Shown here: positions 9,640-20,298 of the stretch, in pieces
How the letters are laid out: every line of letters starts with the position of its first letter
Position numbering within the stretch: the first letter of the stretch is position 1
Assembly: GCA_951799405.1 (NCBI GenBank)
Contig: OX637342.1
Coordinates: 4,340,001 to 4,404,000 of the forward strand
DNA: 64,000 bases
Source of the DNA: Agapetus fuscipes
Lineage: Eukaryota; Arthropoda; Insecta; Trichoptera; Glossosomatidae
Direction of reading: 5' to 3'
The notes under the pieces: generated by a model
Databases searched by the model: none
The model's input: the letters and a program-made list of their open reading frames with translations, nothing else
Told to the model about the DNA's origin: nothing
Position numbers and translations under genes: made by a program

Positions 9640-10223
9640 GCCGTATTGTATCAGGATGCCTCAAGCCAACGCCCACGGGGAAGTTATATCCTCTTGCAGG
9701 CATAGCCCCACCCCACATCAGACGCAAGGTGGCTTCGAGAGTCGAGAGGCAGAAGGCTCTAACGTGCACACAGCACTGCATCTACGGAAGTGGCTTTTCA
9801 TCACAGCAGCGCCTGAAGTCGAGACACAGCTTCCTTAGTTCCGTGCAGCCCTTGTCTTTGGATCCAGTGGCGGAGAGATTACAAATGTGGAAGGAGGAAT
9901 GCCCGGAGAGCTTTGTGCAGCCTTCAGAGAGCCTACCCCCAGGAAAGAACCTCGAGTGGCCCGTATGGAGATCCATGAACAGATTGAGGACCAATGTTGA
10001 AAGAGCCCGGGCCAGCATGCTGACCTGGGGATTTCTGGGACGGGAGGACTCTACACTATGTGAATGTGGAGCTCAGCAAACAATGGAGCACCTGCGGTGT
10101 TGTCCCTCCTGTCCGACAAGCTGCTCCATGGATGATCTCTTTGCGGGAAACCAAAGAGCTGTAGACATTGCTCGTTACTGGGCCAATACGGTGTGAAGCT
10201 GACACGAAGAAGAAGAAGAAGAT
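9640..10223 (+). pseudogene. LINE ORF2 C-terminus with (GAA)n tail
   Basis: The reading frame covers GIAPPHIRRKVASRVERQKAL, then DPVAERLQMWKEECPESF, and ends CECGAQQTMEHLRCCPSCP, NQRAVDIARYWANTV and a stop at 10194-10196. The C-x-C-G...H-x(3)-C-x-x-C group is the usual C-terminal motif of many insect non-LTR reverse transcriptases without RNase H. Upstream of about 9640 nothing of the polymerase remains, so this is a 5'-truncated copy. The 3' end carries GAAGAAGAAGAAGAA (about 10204-10221). A second copy of the same family is at 54013-54410. Confidence 0.75.
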
Positions 10224-10256
10224 CATTATGTTATGTATATAACAAATATATATAAA

Positions 10257-10661
10257 TGTTAGGTAGGTAGGTGTATTAGTTATAGCTGATGAGAGTTGGA
10301 GTAATTATTATAGGTACCTTAGATAAAGAGATATTCAATTATGTACCTACTCGAAGCTTGTAGAAGTCTGGAAGGTTCCAGCAAAATTGGCTTCTAGTAA
10401 CTACTACATATCTTAGGGGTATAAAAAGCTGCAAACCGCTTGAAGGAGTCAGTCTATATACGACGGTCTGCTTTTGAACAAGAAAGAGAGTGTAAGTGAA
10501 CACCAACTGTGAAATAAAATGTAAATTGCTAAACCATAAATGTGAATTGTTAAAATTAAATAAAAATTGTCAAATAAATCTAAGTGTCAAATAAATATCC
10601 TGTAAAGACCAGTTTTTTTTTATTTGAAGACTATTTGAACCTTAAAAACACAACAACAATA
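10257..10661 (+). mobile_element. LTR-like block with TATA box and poly-A signals
   Basis: TATAAAAAGC at about 10420 is followed some 30 bp later by the initiator-like TCAGTC, then by several AATAAA-type signals (10512-10600). The block ends AAAACACAACAACA, like the CACAACA end of the solo LTR at 51133-51435. A possible start is TGTTAGGTAGG. No exact flanking duplication was found, so the borders are uncertain. It could be a diverged solo LTR. Confidence 0.45.
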
Positions 10662-11760
10662 TGTTACGCAGAAAGAAATAAAAGTCTGTCGGAAGTATGT
10701 ATCAATGCTGTAAGCTAGTTTCTTCTCCACGAATATAATAGCTCAGTTGTCTATAGCCTATCGTACCTATAGACTTTATACCAATGTAGGAACATTAGTT
10801 CACAATGAAAGAGAATTTATTCATTTTCCATACACATTAGACGCAAGATCGTTTATCATTCTATTCGAGATTCCTAGAACTTCACTTCAAAATGCTTCAT
10901 GAATGTTTTTAGATGAAATAAGTTACTATCCAGTTGAGATATCCAACTTCTTTTTTATTTTACTTTATTTCATTTGCTTTTAGATTTAGTTTATTTTCTA
11001 TCTAATGTATCATATCCAACTTATTTTATTTTCTTCGTGTTCATTCACTTATGAGTTGATATGACGCTTTTTATGGTAAAAAATTGTTTAAAACTAAAAT
11101 GAGATCTTAGAAATATGTTTGAAATTAATTAAAATTTTGCTCTTAATTTAGTTCTTTATGAAAGTATGAAATAATTAAGTAAAATAAAAGTAAAATAAAA
11201 CAGAAGAAGAGGCAGATGATATAAAAATTTCAAACGCCATTATTGGTTTAAATATGTACAAACCTCTCAAAAGTGAAATACAAAGATATTTTCAAACTTT
11301 TGAAGTACAAGAATAAATACTCAGCACATCTGAAACGAGAAATTTCAGACATTTATTAAAATTTTCATTCGTATTTATTTGAAGAGAGAGATATTAAAAA
11401 TGAGATTTAGTCCCAATACGTCAGTCATGATGAGGAATTTCAGGAAGGAAATAAACATATAAAAGTTTCAAATTTCAGTGGGAAGTTTTCAGAAATACTT
11501 TATTTTCATATTGAAACTCATCTTTTTATTTAAAAAAAACGTGATTTTTTCTTTTATAACATCCAACCTCAGAAACAAGTTTCTACTTTTTGGACTAATT
11601 TAATTTAACTTGATTTTTTCCGTTCAAAAATAAACAAAAAATTATGTTAAGCTTTATTAAAAATAAGGTGATAATCATGAAAAATTAATCCATAAAAATA
11701 TTCAAATTTACATTATATTTAATGAATATTCTGAGTTGCAAAGAATTATAAACATTTAAG
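10662..11760. other. No recognisable gene
   Basis: AT-rich, no supported coding frame, no repeat family recognised. Confidence 0.4.
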
Positions 11761-11761
11761 A

Positions 11762-11880
11762 CCGAAATAAAATGTAAACTTACAGACACATATAAGTTCG
11801 CGCACATTTTTTATTATATGCTCACATTTGCCGCATGTGAAATAAAATACCTTAATACAAGTTTTGGCCGTCACTTAAAT
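11762..11880 (-). repeat. Family D fragment
   Basis: ACAGACACATATAAGTTCGC and TGCCGCATGTGAAATAAAAT correspond to the 3' half of family D in reverse orientation. The rest is eroded. Confidence 0.55.
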
Positions 11881-11884
11881 TTGC

Positions 11885-12045
11885 GTACCCGAGATGATCT
11901 AAGGACCGAAAACGTTTACAATTTTACATAAATAAAAAAGAGTTAAAAAAACTGTTTTAATACAGAATACTTGTTGTTATAAATACACATTTTTTAGGTT
12001 CATAATGAATTTGACAGTGTTAATACACAAACCATGAATAATATA
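11885..12045 (+). repeat. Family K repeat
   Basis: GAGATGATCTAAGGACCGAA with AACGTTTACAATTTTAC is followed by GACAGTGTTAATACACAAAC at about 12013-12032. The same order occurs at 61398-61575. Confidence 0.5.
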
Positions 12046-12073
12046 ATTTAAAATATAAGATAACAATCAATCA

Positions 12074-12394
12074 ACTAAGCTACACATATAGTATAACTTC
12101 TTGCCGCGTTATCCCCGAGGGGGTCGCATGTGGCGAGTTGAACCTAATTATTTTTACAGGTAAGGGGGCCGGCCTTACGCCAACCACTTCAGATGAAGTG
12201 GGGGTTTCCCAGCTCCCGAGAGGGCTGGTACTCATTTCTTGTGAAGGCTGAGTAAACCTTGCCGGTATTTTTATTTTGGGGTTTGAAATAAACACCAAAA
12301 CGGGAAATCATTTCTGACACCCTCGCCTCGGCGGGATTCGAACCCGAGCTCACGGCATGGAATGCAAGCACTCTACCAACTGAGCTATCGGCGG
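12074..12394 (-). mobile_element. SINE A, full-length
   Basis: In reverse orientation it runs from the 3' end (AAGCTACACATATAGTATAA) through CGAGGGGGTCGCATGTGGCG and CACTTCAGATGAAGTGGGGG to the tRNA-like head. The head shows an intact B-box, GGATTCGAACCCGAGC on the displayed strand, and an A-box (ACTGAGCTATCGGC). It is one of the best preserved copies. Confidence 0.9.
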
Positions 12395-12835
12395 AACAAA
12401 ATAAGGAATAATGTAATATTTAAAAATACCAAGTTATGGAATCAATATTATTGTTTTAAGTCCTTATACAGTATTTTTCTTATTTGTACACATACAATGC
12501 CAAAAGAATTGACGGCCTATCAATGCAAAATATGTCAATTTCTTTCAGCCTGAATTGTTTCTTGACAAATAATAAAATACCCAAACGTATTTCGCTTAAA
12601 CCACGCGAGCCTTATAAATAAATATAGGGAGAGTTATAGTGCTACGACGCGTGGAGAATTTTCGTAGCACGTATGGGAATCGTAGACGGAGCTGAGCAAC
12701 ATGACTACGCTTTCAGAGTATATAAATTTTCTCATATATTTTCTTGGTTTAAGTTAGTGTCTTTGTTTCATAGTAAATTCATTACTGGATTGAAATTGTT
12801 ATTGAAAGTTTTTTTGTATATATAGAACCCGCTCT
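12395..12835. other. No recognisable gene
   Basis: No coding frame or repeat family could be supported. Confidence 0.35.
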
Positions 12836-13093
12836 AATTTAATCTAATCTAATCTAAGTTGCAAAGATATGTTACATTGGAGATTCACATTACATGCATT
12901 CCCACAACCAGACACGTACAAGTTCGCGCTTGCACATGCCTCATGTGAACCTACAACATAAAAACCAAATCTTAAATGGACAAATACTCTGCAACTCTTG
13001 CCGTCCTTCCCTGAAACAGGATTGACCTTGGCAAATTGAACCATTTTTACAGCATGGTTGGTCAGCCGCATACCAACCTATAAGTCAAGGAAC
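12836..13093 (-). mobile_element. Family D element, near full-length
   Basis: Reverse orientation: tail of AATCTAATCTAATC at the left, then CATGCCTCATGTGAACCTAC, CTTGCCGTCCTTCCCTG, and the 5' head ACCAACCTATAAGTCAAGGA at the right. Its internal 75-codon frame is open and differs from the copies at 33.9 and 60.5 kb by a handful of substitutions, mostly amino-acid changing. Confidence 0.9.
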
Positions 13094-13975
13094 ATATTAT
13101 TTGAGGAAATCTTCTTGAGCAAAAAAATAAACATACTTGTTAAAACACCTGTAAAAAATCACCGTTTAAGGACGATCTTTTTTAAATTTTTCATTTGATC
13201 TTTAATCTTTTGCATTGATACTTCTTTAATAATAAAGGCATCATAATCAGAAGATGAAAAAATGATAGAAATGAATAGAAACGAGATTTCAAACAAGATG
13301 AAAAAAATGTGAAAGGACAAACAAATATTTTTTGCCCTTTCGTTGTTAAGGACCGCAGTCCCACACAAGTGTTACGTTTTTTCACCGAAAAATAATGTAT
13401 TTTTTGTATAGTCAATCAACTAAGCACATATTAAGCTATATTCATGTCTTTGTTTATGTATATTTCATTCAATCACAAACAAAAGGAATCAAATGAAAAT
13501 AATAAATAAAGGAAAACACAAACAAAGTAACAAAATCAATGTTTAAGTTTACATATCATAGATTTGCTTGCTGTATAATCATAATAATTATTAAACAATA
13601 TACTGGTAACAATGAAAGGTGAACTTGAATCAAAGGTTAGGAAACAAAGGGTCCTTTGTGTGGGAACCAAGGAGAAAGATTTTTAATTAATTTGTAAGGA
13701 ATTAAGAATTCATCGCTATGCTGTAAAAAGGGCTTTGTGTGAAAATTCCTCATTTAAGATTTGAGTTTTTTTTCTTATTAAAAATATTTTAAATGGGTTT
13801 ATAAGTAGGTACAACACTATTCAAATTTAAAAGGATGTTCATAATCCAACCGAATTTAAAATGTTTTTGACTGTGACTGTATATCTGTACAAAATCTCAT
13901 TGAGAGTGCGGTCATTTAATTCTGTCTTCGCTCAATTATTTTGATTCAAACATATTTTTGAATCATTCCTTGACT
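13094..13975. other. No recognisable gene
   Basis: AT-rich, no supported coding frame. Two overlapping 70-codon minus-strand frames at 13159-13415 lack any motif. Confidence 0.35.
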
Positions 13976-13978
13976 TTA

Positions 13979-15279
13979 CTTCTGAGACTGCCTTACTTCG
14001 CATTGTGAATGATGTGATAGCTGCGGTTGGGGACGGTGCTCTTGCCATGGTGGCAGTACTTGACATGAGCGCTGCCTTCGACACTGTTGATCACAGTATA
14101 CTCATCAGTCATCACTAAGCTTGATAGGTTGTACGGAGTCCGAGGAGGAGTATCTAAATTGCTATCTTCATATCTGAAAGGCAGATGTCAGACTGTGGAT
14201 GTTGATGGTGAGTCATCAGGTATGCCCATGGACTGTGGTGTGCCTCAGGGATCTGTACTCGGGCCTTTACTTTTTACCCTGTACACAAATGATCTTGAGA
14301 GCACTGTACTGATGAACGGCACCAGCTACTATTCTTATGCTGATGATATTCTACTTTGTCGTTTCTGTCAGCCATCTATGACAGATGCCTGTAGTCTTGA
14401 GATGGTCCGGTGCATTGAAGTGGTGGCTGAGTGGATGGCAAGGTGTCGCCTTAGAATGAATCCAGACAAGACAGAATTCATCTGGATGTCGTCTCCTGGT
14501 AGGAAACACTTGCTTGGCTCTTCACCAATTAAAGTAATGGGCCTGGATGTATATCCATCTAGCTCAATTAAGTTTCTTGGGGTCCATCTTGACAACACTC
14601 TCTCCATGAGTACGCAAATAAGCTCGACTGTGAGCTCCTGTTTTTTTCACCTGAGGCAGTTGAGATGGGTCAGAAACTGTTTGACATCCGAAGCTGCTAA
14701 GATTCTCATTGCGTCCTTTGTTGTGTCGAGACTGGATTATTGCAATGGTCTGTTCTGGGGTCTTCCAAGGTTTCAGCAGTCTAGACTGCAGTCCGTCTTT
14801 AATGCTGCAGCCAAATTACTTTTAGGAGGACGAAAAACTGACCATGTCTCTCCTCTGTTGCGGCGCCTTCATTGGCTGCGAGTCCCAGAGAGGATTGAGT
14901 ACAAAATATGTGTTTCTGTTTTTAATGCCCTCAGAGGAGTTGCCCCATCGTACTTGTGTGAATTGTGCAGAGTCGACCAGATAGGTGGAAAACGATGCAC
15001 TCTTCGTTCTGCACAGAGTGACGCCGTAAACAGGCTTCAACTGCCTCTTCGACGGAACAGAACTGGTTTCGGAGACAGGGCTTTTAGTTCGGCTGGTCCA
15101 TCCTGCTGGAATAGTCTACCTCTGGAGTTGAGAACAGAGACCAGTGTTGGCAGTTTCAGGAAGTTGCTTAAGACACATTTGTTTAACAGAAGCTTCAACA
15201 CATAAAAGCGCCCTTGGGGTGGCTAGTGCCACTAAACGGCGCTGTATACAAATTGTCCAATTATTATTATTATTATAGG
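13979..15279 (+). mobile_element. CR1/L2-like LINE, 5'-truncated, with (ATT)n tail
   Basis: It covers the second half of a reverse transcriptase and a 3' untranslated region, ending in ATTATTATTATTATTATA at about 15260. A simple-repeat tail rather than poly-A is usual for the CR1/L2 group. Directly after the tail a family D element begins. I could not identify a target duplication. Confidence 0.85.
13984..15205 (+). pseudogene. CR1/L2-like reverse transcriptase, C-terminal half, frameshifted
   Basis: The first frame (13984-14110) reads SETALLRIVNDVIAAVGDG and DMSAAFDTVDHSILI, which carries the catalytic Asp of motif A. A small insertion near 14105-14115 (CATCATCA-like duplication) then brings a stop and a change of frame. 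The second frame runs to 15205: LDRLYGVRGG, GVPQGSVLGPLLFTLYTND (motif B), YSYADDILL (catalytic YxDD), then the thumb and C-terminal region with SRLDYCNGLFWGLP, PLLRRLHWLRVPERI, GFGDRAFSSAGPSCWNSLP and LKTHLFNRSF. The last four blocks are hallmarks of the CR1/L2/Rex1 clades. Endonuclease and fingers are absent. Confidence 0.85.
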
Positions 15280-15515
15280 TTGGTATGAGGCTGACCACCC
15301 ATACTGTAAAAAATGGTTCACTTTGTCAATGTCACCCCTGTTTCAGGGAAGGTCGACAAGAGTTGCAGGGCTTATGTTTATTTGAGATTGGGTTTTTTAT
15401 ATTGTAGGTCCACATGCGGCATGTGTGAGCGCGAAATTATGCGTGTCTGCTTGTGGGAATGCATTTAATGTGAATCTCAAATGATACATATATTTCCAAC
15501 TTAGATTTAGATATC
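15276..15515 (+). mobile_element. Family D element next to a LINE tail
   Basis: It starts within the head (ATAGGTTGGTATGAGGCTGA) right at the end of the LINE's ATT tail and ends CCAACTTAGATTTAGAT. It belongs to the subfamily with GTCCACATGCGGCATGTGTG and a TTTAGA-type tail. Confidence 0.85.
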
Positions 15516-15764
15516 CCTTTTTTTTGACGCTTAGAAATGTTTAAAATAAAGCCTCATATAGAACCCTTTTGCGTCCGTTATCCTAACCATCTTTTCTAAG
15601 TTCCGATGGTCTATTTACTTGATTGTGACCCATCCAATGCATTTTGCTGACATTTATTGACCGGACTACATTAAAATCATGCTACAATTTGTATAATTTC
15701 CCCCATAATTCATCCACATCTCCTTAAAACCATCGATATATAAGTTAAACAGAGATATATTAAC

Positions 15765-15955
15765 ATTTAAAATTCATTCTAAATGCATTCCTACAAACAG
15801 ACACGTGTAAACTCGCGCTTACAAATGATGCATCTGTTCTTTTGAATCAAAATCCAAACCTCAAATGAACATAAACTCTGTAACTTTTGCCGACCTTTCC
15901 TGAAACAGGGGTAGCATTGGCGAAGTGAACCATTTTTTACAGTATGGGTGGGTAT
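15765..15955 (-). mobile_element. Family D element, truncated
   Basis: Reverse copy with CCTACAAACAGACACGTGTA, CTTTTGCCGACCTTTCC and CAGTATGGGTGGGTATCATT. The head is lost beyond GGTATCA and the tail is eroded. Confidence 0.75.
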
Positions 15956-16155
15956 CATTTCCTGAAATGTCTGAACAGCTTCATATCAAAACTAGATTAA
16001 ATGAAAACTCCAAAGCAAGGATTCGATGTAGACATCCTTGGATTCGAGCTTGAACCTCTTGATCTATGAATTTTATCTAGTTTTGAACATTAAGAACTAC
16101 TTCATTTAAGAAGTTAAAAAGAAAAACATTAAAAGAGAACGCTTTTAATGGTTAC

Positions 16156-16383
16156 CAGTGGCGAAGGGTGCCATACAAGCCGGTTTCCATCGGTTTCCCG
16201 TTTAAAATGAGGCAGAAATGATAATAAAGTAGACTGCATGTTTTCAATGAGGAAAAAATACGTATTGTTTCTTTGGTTTTAAATGTATTTTTTACTTTGT
16301 CCCTATATTTTTTAACTACTTTGTTACATCATTTTAAAAGGGAAGCCGATGGGAACCGGCTTGTATGGCACGCTTCGCCACTG
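16156..16383. mobile_element. hAT-type MITE with perfect 8-bp target duplication
   Basis: The ends CAGTGGCGAAGGGTGCCATA and TATGGCACGCTTCGCCACTG are inverted copies extending some 38 bp (through GCCGGTTTCCATCGG). The 8-bp direct repeat ATGGTTAC flanks it at 16148-16155 and 16384-16391. CAGNGGCG ends with an 8-bp duplication identify the hAT superfamily. No transposase is encoded. A second, inverted copy with its own 8-bp duplication is at 55783-56013. Confidence 0.95.
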
Positions 16384-16437
16384 ATGGTTACAATAAAAAC
16401 GTGAAAAAATATCCATGATTATCCTCCTATCCTAAGT

Positions 16438-16780
16438 CCGGTCGATAGCTCAGTTGGTAGAGTGCTCGCATTCTACCACGTGAGCTCGGGTTCGAATCCC
16501 ACCGAGGAGGGTGTCAGAAATGATTTCCTATTTCGGTGTTTATTTCAAACCCCATAATAAAAATACCGGCAAGGTTTACTCAGCCTTCACAAGAAATGAG
16601 TACCAGCCCCCTCGAGAGCTGGGATACCCCCTCTTCAAATGAAGTGGTTGGCGTAAGGCCGGCCCCCTTACCTGTAAAAATAAATAGGTTCAACTCGCCA
16701 CATGCGACCCCTTCGGAGATAACGCGTTACACTAAGTTACACAAGAAGTTACACTATATGTGTAGCTTAGTTGCGTTTTT
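16438..16780 (+). mobile_element. SINE A, full-length
   Basis: The tRNA-like head has an A-box (GATAGCTCAGTTGGTAGAGT) and a canonical B-box (GGGTTCGAATCCCACCG). The body follows (ATAAAAATACCGGCAAGGTT, GGCCGGCCCCCTTACCTGTA, CACATGCGACCCCTTCGGAG). It ends GTGTAGCTTAGTTGCG plus a T run. CTATCCT on the left (about 16430) and TATCCTC on the right (about 16787) may be a short target duplication. Confidence 0.9.
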
Positions 16781-17117
16781 TTTTTTATCCTCGATTTTGT
16801 TGTAAGTAAAACTCAAAGAAAAACGTAGAGATTTAATTGTAAATTTAAACGTCATTATTTTTTTACGTAGGTGTTTTTACAAAGAATATTTTTTCGTCCA
16901 TCTGTAGGATTGACCTTCAGAACGGACTGTTTTGGATTTTATCAGAATAAATCAGAATAGATCAGAATAAATCAAATCCTATATCTGGTTTGACAATAAA
17001 CTCGCGGCTTTGTAAGTAAATCGAAAGATTTATTTCGCGGTGCCGAAATACAAACATTAAATGTTTTATGCTGTCTGCAGGCTCACTGGTGAGGTCTACG
17101 ACCAAAAGTGAATCAAA

Positions 17118-17205
17118 ATATCGTCACCTTAAAGGTAAAACTAAATAAGTGCTGATTCACTGAGTTGAGAAATTAGGGATAAAACATTTTATTGGGTTCT
17201 CTTAG
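17118..17205. mobile_element. MITE family J, left part only
   Basis: ATATCGTCACCTTAAAGGTA, AGTGCTGATTCACTGAG and AGGGATAAAACATTTTATTG match the left arm of the family. The right arm is not present within the next 300 bp. Confidence 0.65.
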
Positions 17206-17490
17206 TAGCTTTTTTCTTAATTTTCACATTTCTAATATGAATCTTCACAATGAAACATACCCTTAAAATTTTCAAATAATAATATTCAAGTCAGTAGTCA
17301 CCTGTCAAAAGTGATATGTCTAAAGTGATCTGTCAAAATTTACCTGTCAATGCTGTTGTGTGAAGTTAGCTGCACATAGACTTTTAGGTATGCTCTAATG
17401 ACAAAGTGAAAAAATGTCATTTGAAAGGCTTAGTACCGTGTGTACAGAGCCCAATCCAATATAGTCCGTATAATAAAGTATAAATATAAT
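17206..17490. other. No recognisable gene
   Basis: A short satellite-like alternation of TGTCAAAA / TGTCTAAA units at 17290-17350 is the only structure noticed. Confidence 0.4.
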
Positions 17491-17492
17491 AC

Positions 17493-17765
17493 CGGTCCGT
17501 CGCCAAGTGGTAACACTTTGGACTCGTAAATGGAAGGTTTTGGGTTCGAATCCCGGCGGAGCACAAAAAAATACCATTTATACTTTAAAATTTTCTCTTC
17601 GCTGGGTAGACAAATTCATAAACCTGTACGAAAGACCGGTCTTCAAAAGGCCCATCCAGCCTTACTGCAATTGGGTCTTTCTTGAGAATTGGCGCTTTTT
17701 GCAGCGACTACCAAGCTCGTAGAGGGCTCTACAAAAACAGCGCTCACCAAATAAATCAGCCTATA
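17493..17765 (+). mobile_element. SINE B, full-length
   Basis: Head CCGGTCCGTCGCCAAGTGGT and B-box GGGTTCGAATCCCGGCG. Body with CTCTTCGCTGGGTAGACAAA, AGACCGGTCTTCAAAAGGCC and CGACTACCAAGCTCGTAGAG. 3' end AAAACAGCGCTCACCAAATA with ATCAGCC. The expected GAGGTGTGATTCACAC between these is deleted. Confidence 0.9.
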
Positions 17766-18239
17766 TTTACTTTTTTTTAACTTAAAAGGGCCTATATAAA
17801 AGATCTTTAAAAAAGTTAATACGTACATAGAAGTAAATGACGTTGCTCAACATCGTTTTCTCTACAATTTTTTGTCCTCTTGAGAACTAAAAGTACTAAA
17901 GTTTGTTTCCATTTATATTTTCTCGGAAAATTTTAGCATCCGATCGATGATGATCCAATTTGAAAATGGCTTTTCCGGATCAAATAAAACTTCCCTTCCG
18001 TCCGTATAACTTTCATAACATCCACATATCGTAGCAGATATTATGAAATTCGTCCCATTAGGCGTGCTAGCTCAGGTACGCAATATTTTGAAGATAAAAT
18101 AAGTAATATTCCTTCAAAATGGATGCATATTAGATACAGTGAATCCTCAATATTCGTCAAAGTGCGAACTCTAAAGAAGAATAAGGTGAATAACAAGAAA
18201 ATATACATTATTTTCTTTCGAAATTATGTTACTGTTTGT
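17766..18239. other. No recognisable gene
   Basis: No coding frame or repeat family supported. Confidence 0.35.
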
Positions 18240-18828
18240 ATAATAATAATAATAACAGGCTGATTTATTTTAAATTACACATGATAAGAGAGCGCCGTTT
18301 TTGTGTGTGTCACACCTCAAGGGCCCTGTCCGATCATGGATAAGACTTTCTAAACAAGTGTGCCTTGAGTGCTCCTCGAAATACACCCACAGATTTGGAG
18401 TTCTTCACTCCGGGTGGCAGTCTGTTCCACTCCACCGGCCCCGCAACACGGAAAGCGCGGTCTCCGAAGTTTGTACGAATCTGACGGCGCGGCTGAACCA
18501 AATTGACTACTCCATCACCCGCAGATCTGAGTGTCTGCCTCCTAACACCCATTTCAACAGGTGAAATCATATCAGCCAGATAAGGTGGGGCCAAGCCATT
18601 GATGGCTTTATATACCATTAAACAAACACGGAAGAACACCCTCTCCGGGAAACGAAGCCAATGAAGTTTTTTTAACAGCGGGGTGATGTGAGCGAATTTG
18701 GGAATCCCGAATATGAGTCTTGCTGCCGAATTCAACACAGATTGAAAGCGATTAAACTGTTTCTTCGGCTGACCACTATAAAGCGTCGAGCAATAGTCAA
18801 TCCGAGACATCACAAACGCGTATGTGGC
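18240..18828 (-). mobile_element. CR1/L2-like LINE 2, 5'-truncated; 3' end shared with SINE B
   Basis: On the displayed strand it begins with its tail (TAATAATAATAATAA). The 3' untranslated end follows: GGCTGATTTATTTTAAATTA, GAGCGCCGTTTTTGTGTGTG and TCACACCTCAAGGGCCCT. Apart from about 20 extra bases these are the last 45 bp of SINE B (see 22081-22370), and both carry an ATT tail. SINEs often borrow the 3' end of the LINE that mobilises them, so this LINE family is the likely partner of SINE B. Confidence 0.85.
18334..18824 (-). pseudogene. CR1/L2-like reverse transcriptase C-terminus
   Basis: The frame is open for about 160 codons: AFVMSRIDYCSTLYSGQPKKQ, FQSVLNSAARLIFG, HITPLLKKLHWLRFPERV, YKAINGLAPPYLADM, FGDRAFRVAGPVEWNRLPPG and LKAHLFRKSYP, then a stop. 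All blocks are the post-catalytic region of CR1/L2 enzymes. It is clearly a different family from 13984-15205. The catalytic core is missing. The open frame suggests a recent insertion. Confidence 0.85.
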
Positions 18829-18838
18829 TAACCACCCA

Positions 18839-19053
18839 TCTAAAAATCTAAATCTAAATCTAAGTTGTAAAGATATGTATCATTTGAGTTTCATATTAAA
18901 TGCATTCCCACAAGCAGACACGCATAATTTCGCGCTCACACATGCCGCATGTAGACCTATAATTTCTTTGACTTTCCCTGAAACAGGGGTAACATTGGCA
19001 AAGTGAACCATTTTTTACAGTATGGGTGGTCAGCCGCATACCAAACTACAAGT
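18839..19053 (-). mobile_element. Family D element, internally deleted
   Basis: It has a tail of three ATCTAA units, the blocks ATGCATTCCCACAAGCAGAC... (partial) and CATGCCGCATGTAGACCTAT, then a jump to TTGACTTTCCCTGAAACAGG and the head ACTACAAGTCAAGGAA. About 40 bp are missing in the middle. Confidence 0.85.
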
Positions 19054-19193
19054 CAAGGAACCCATACTTTGGAAAAAATGATAAGCGCGAGGATCTGTAT
19101 TTAATATAAATTCTACATGTTAATACACATTTTTACTTAGATTGTAGATTAAAGAATGGAAAAAAAATACATTTAAATTATCTTGGACCAGTC

Positions 19194-19345
19194 CTTAGTC
19201 CAGTGGCAACACTTCAGACTTGTAAATGGAAGTTGTGGATTTGGGAAGAATTGGCGCTTACTACAGCGACGACCAAGCTCGCAGAGGGCTCTTGAGGTGT
19301 GATTCACACAAAAACAGCGCTCACCAAATAAATCATCTTTAGATT
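19194..19345 (+). mobile_element. SINE B, internally deleted
   Basis: Head (CCAGTCCTTAGTCCAGTGGC) and 5' body are followed directly by GAAGAATTGGCGCTTACTAC, CGACCAAGCTCGCAGAGGGC, TCTTGAGGTGTGATTCACAC and AAACAGCGCTCACCAAATAA. The segment from the B-box to the GAATTGG block is gone. Confidence 0.85.
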
Positions 19346-20298
19346 ATTTATTACTACTAACACCATGAGCAAACATTAGAACGAATATTGAGTCTTGGTA
19401 TGCCTACCGTGGGATTTCATATATTTCACGGTCGTGCGAGCATTCCCAGTAGATTTCCCCAAATATTCGTTCCAAGAAACGACACATTGCGCCTTAGTAG
19501 GTCGCCCTCCTATAAGGAACGCTTTCTGAAATTTCATATCGACAGTTAAATGGCAATAGGGCACAAGCGACAAAAACTAGATTGTTCAGGAGAGCAGTTT
19601 AATGTTTGAGATTACAGAAAAATGGTATATCTTCTTTATTTTTTATCATATCGTTAAAATCAAAATCGCTCAAAAATAAAAAAAATAAAGGCATTTATTG
19701 GCATTCCTATTAATGTTATTTGACGGTGTTTTACGTTTTTTTATGTCACAAGCGCCTTTAGAACAAAAAAGCCGAAGTCTTGTCAGTTACACCAAAACCA
19801 TACTTCGAAAACGCAGTTGCTTGCTTGGGCATAAACAGCAACGAAAATCATCGTAGAGCTATGGGAGTTAGCGCATTAGAAAGTTCAATTTTTTTTAAGT
19901 AAGATAGCATTCATAATTCATTTTTGACCAAAACGTCGATTATGCCCTACTTACTTTTAACCGTCGATATTATACGCCTAATGTACGAACGAAATAATTT
20001 TTCGTTCTATCATGTGTCGTTTTGTCATATGTTGTTACGTCATGTGCCGTTTTGTCACTGTGCTATTCTAATCTGTCACCACGAACGACAGGTCGGGAGT
20101 TTTCGGAAATTGGATCAATGAAGAAAATTTTCTGGTAATGCCTAAATTATCCCTTATGCATAGAAATACCTGAGTTTATTTTTCATACGAGTATCTTAAA
20201 TTGTGTTTATTATATAATGTTACATATAAAATAATATTGAAATAAAAACATACCTACCGTAATTGATACATTAGGTTTTATTCTCAAACAGCAAAGCC
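19346..20298. other. No recognisable gene
   Basis: No supported coding frame. CATGTGTCGTTTTGTCATAT and CATGTGCCGTTTTGTCACTG (20010-20060) form an imperfect tandem pair. Confidence 0.35.

Noticed and set aside
9248..13093. Family D as clustered repeats of a CRISPR or satellite type
   Set aside because: Copies are dispersed on both strands at irregular distances, vary in length and interrupt other elements. There is no regular spacer structure.
14822..15040. Minus-strand frames inside the CR1/L2-like pseudogene
   Set aside because: Shadows of the reverse transcriptase frame on the other strand.
16438..16510. Possible tRNA genes (also at 7.46, 12.3, 17.5, 25.7, 31.7 and 34.4 kb)
   Set aside because: A and B boxes are present, but each is continuous with a SINE body, the cloverleaf is imperfect and the copies are dispersed. 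They are heads of tRNA-derived SINEs.
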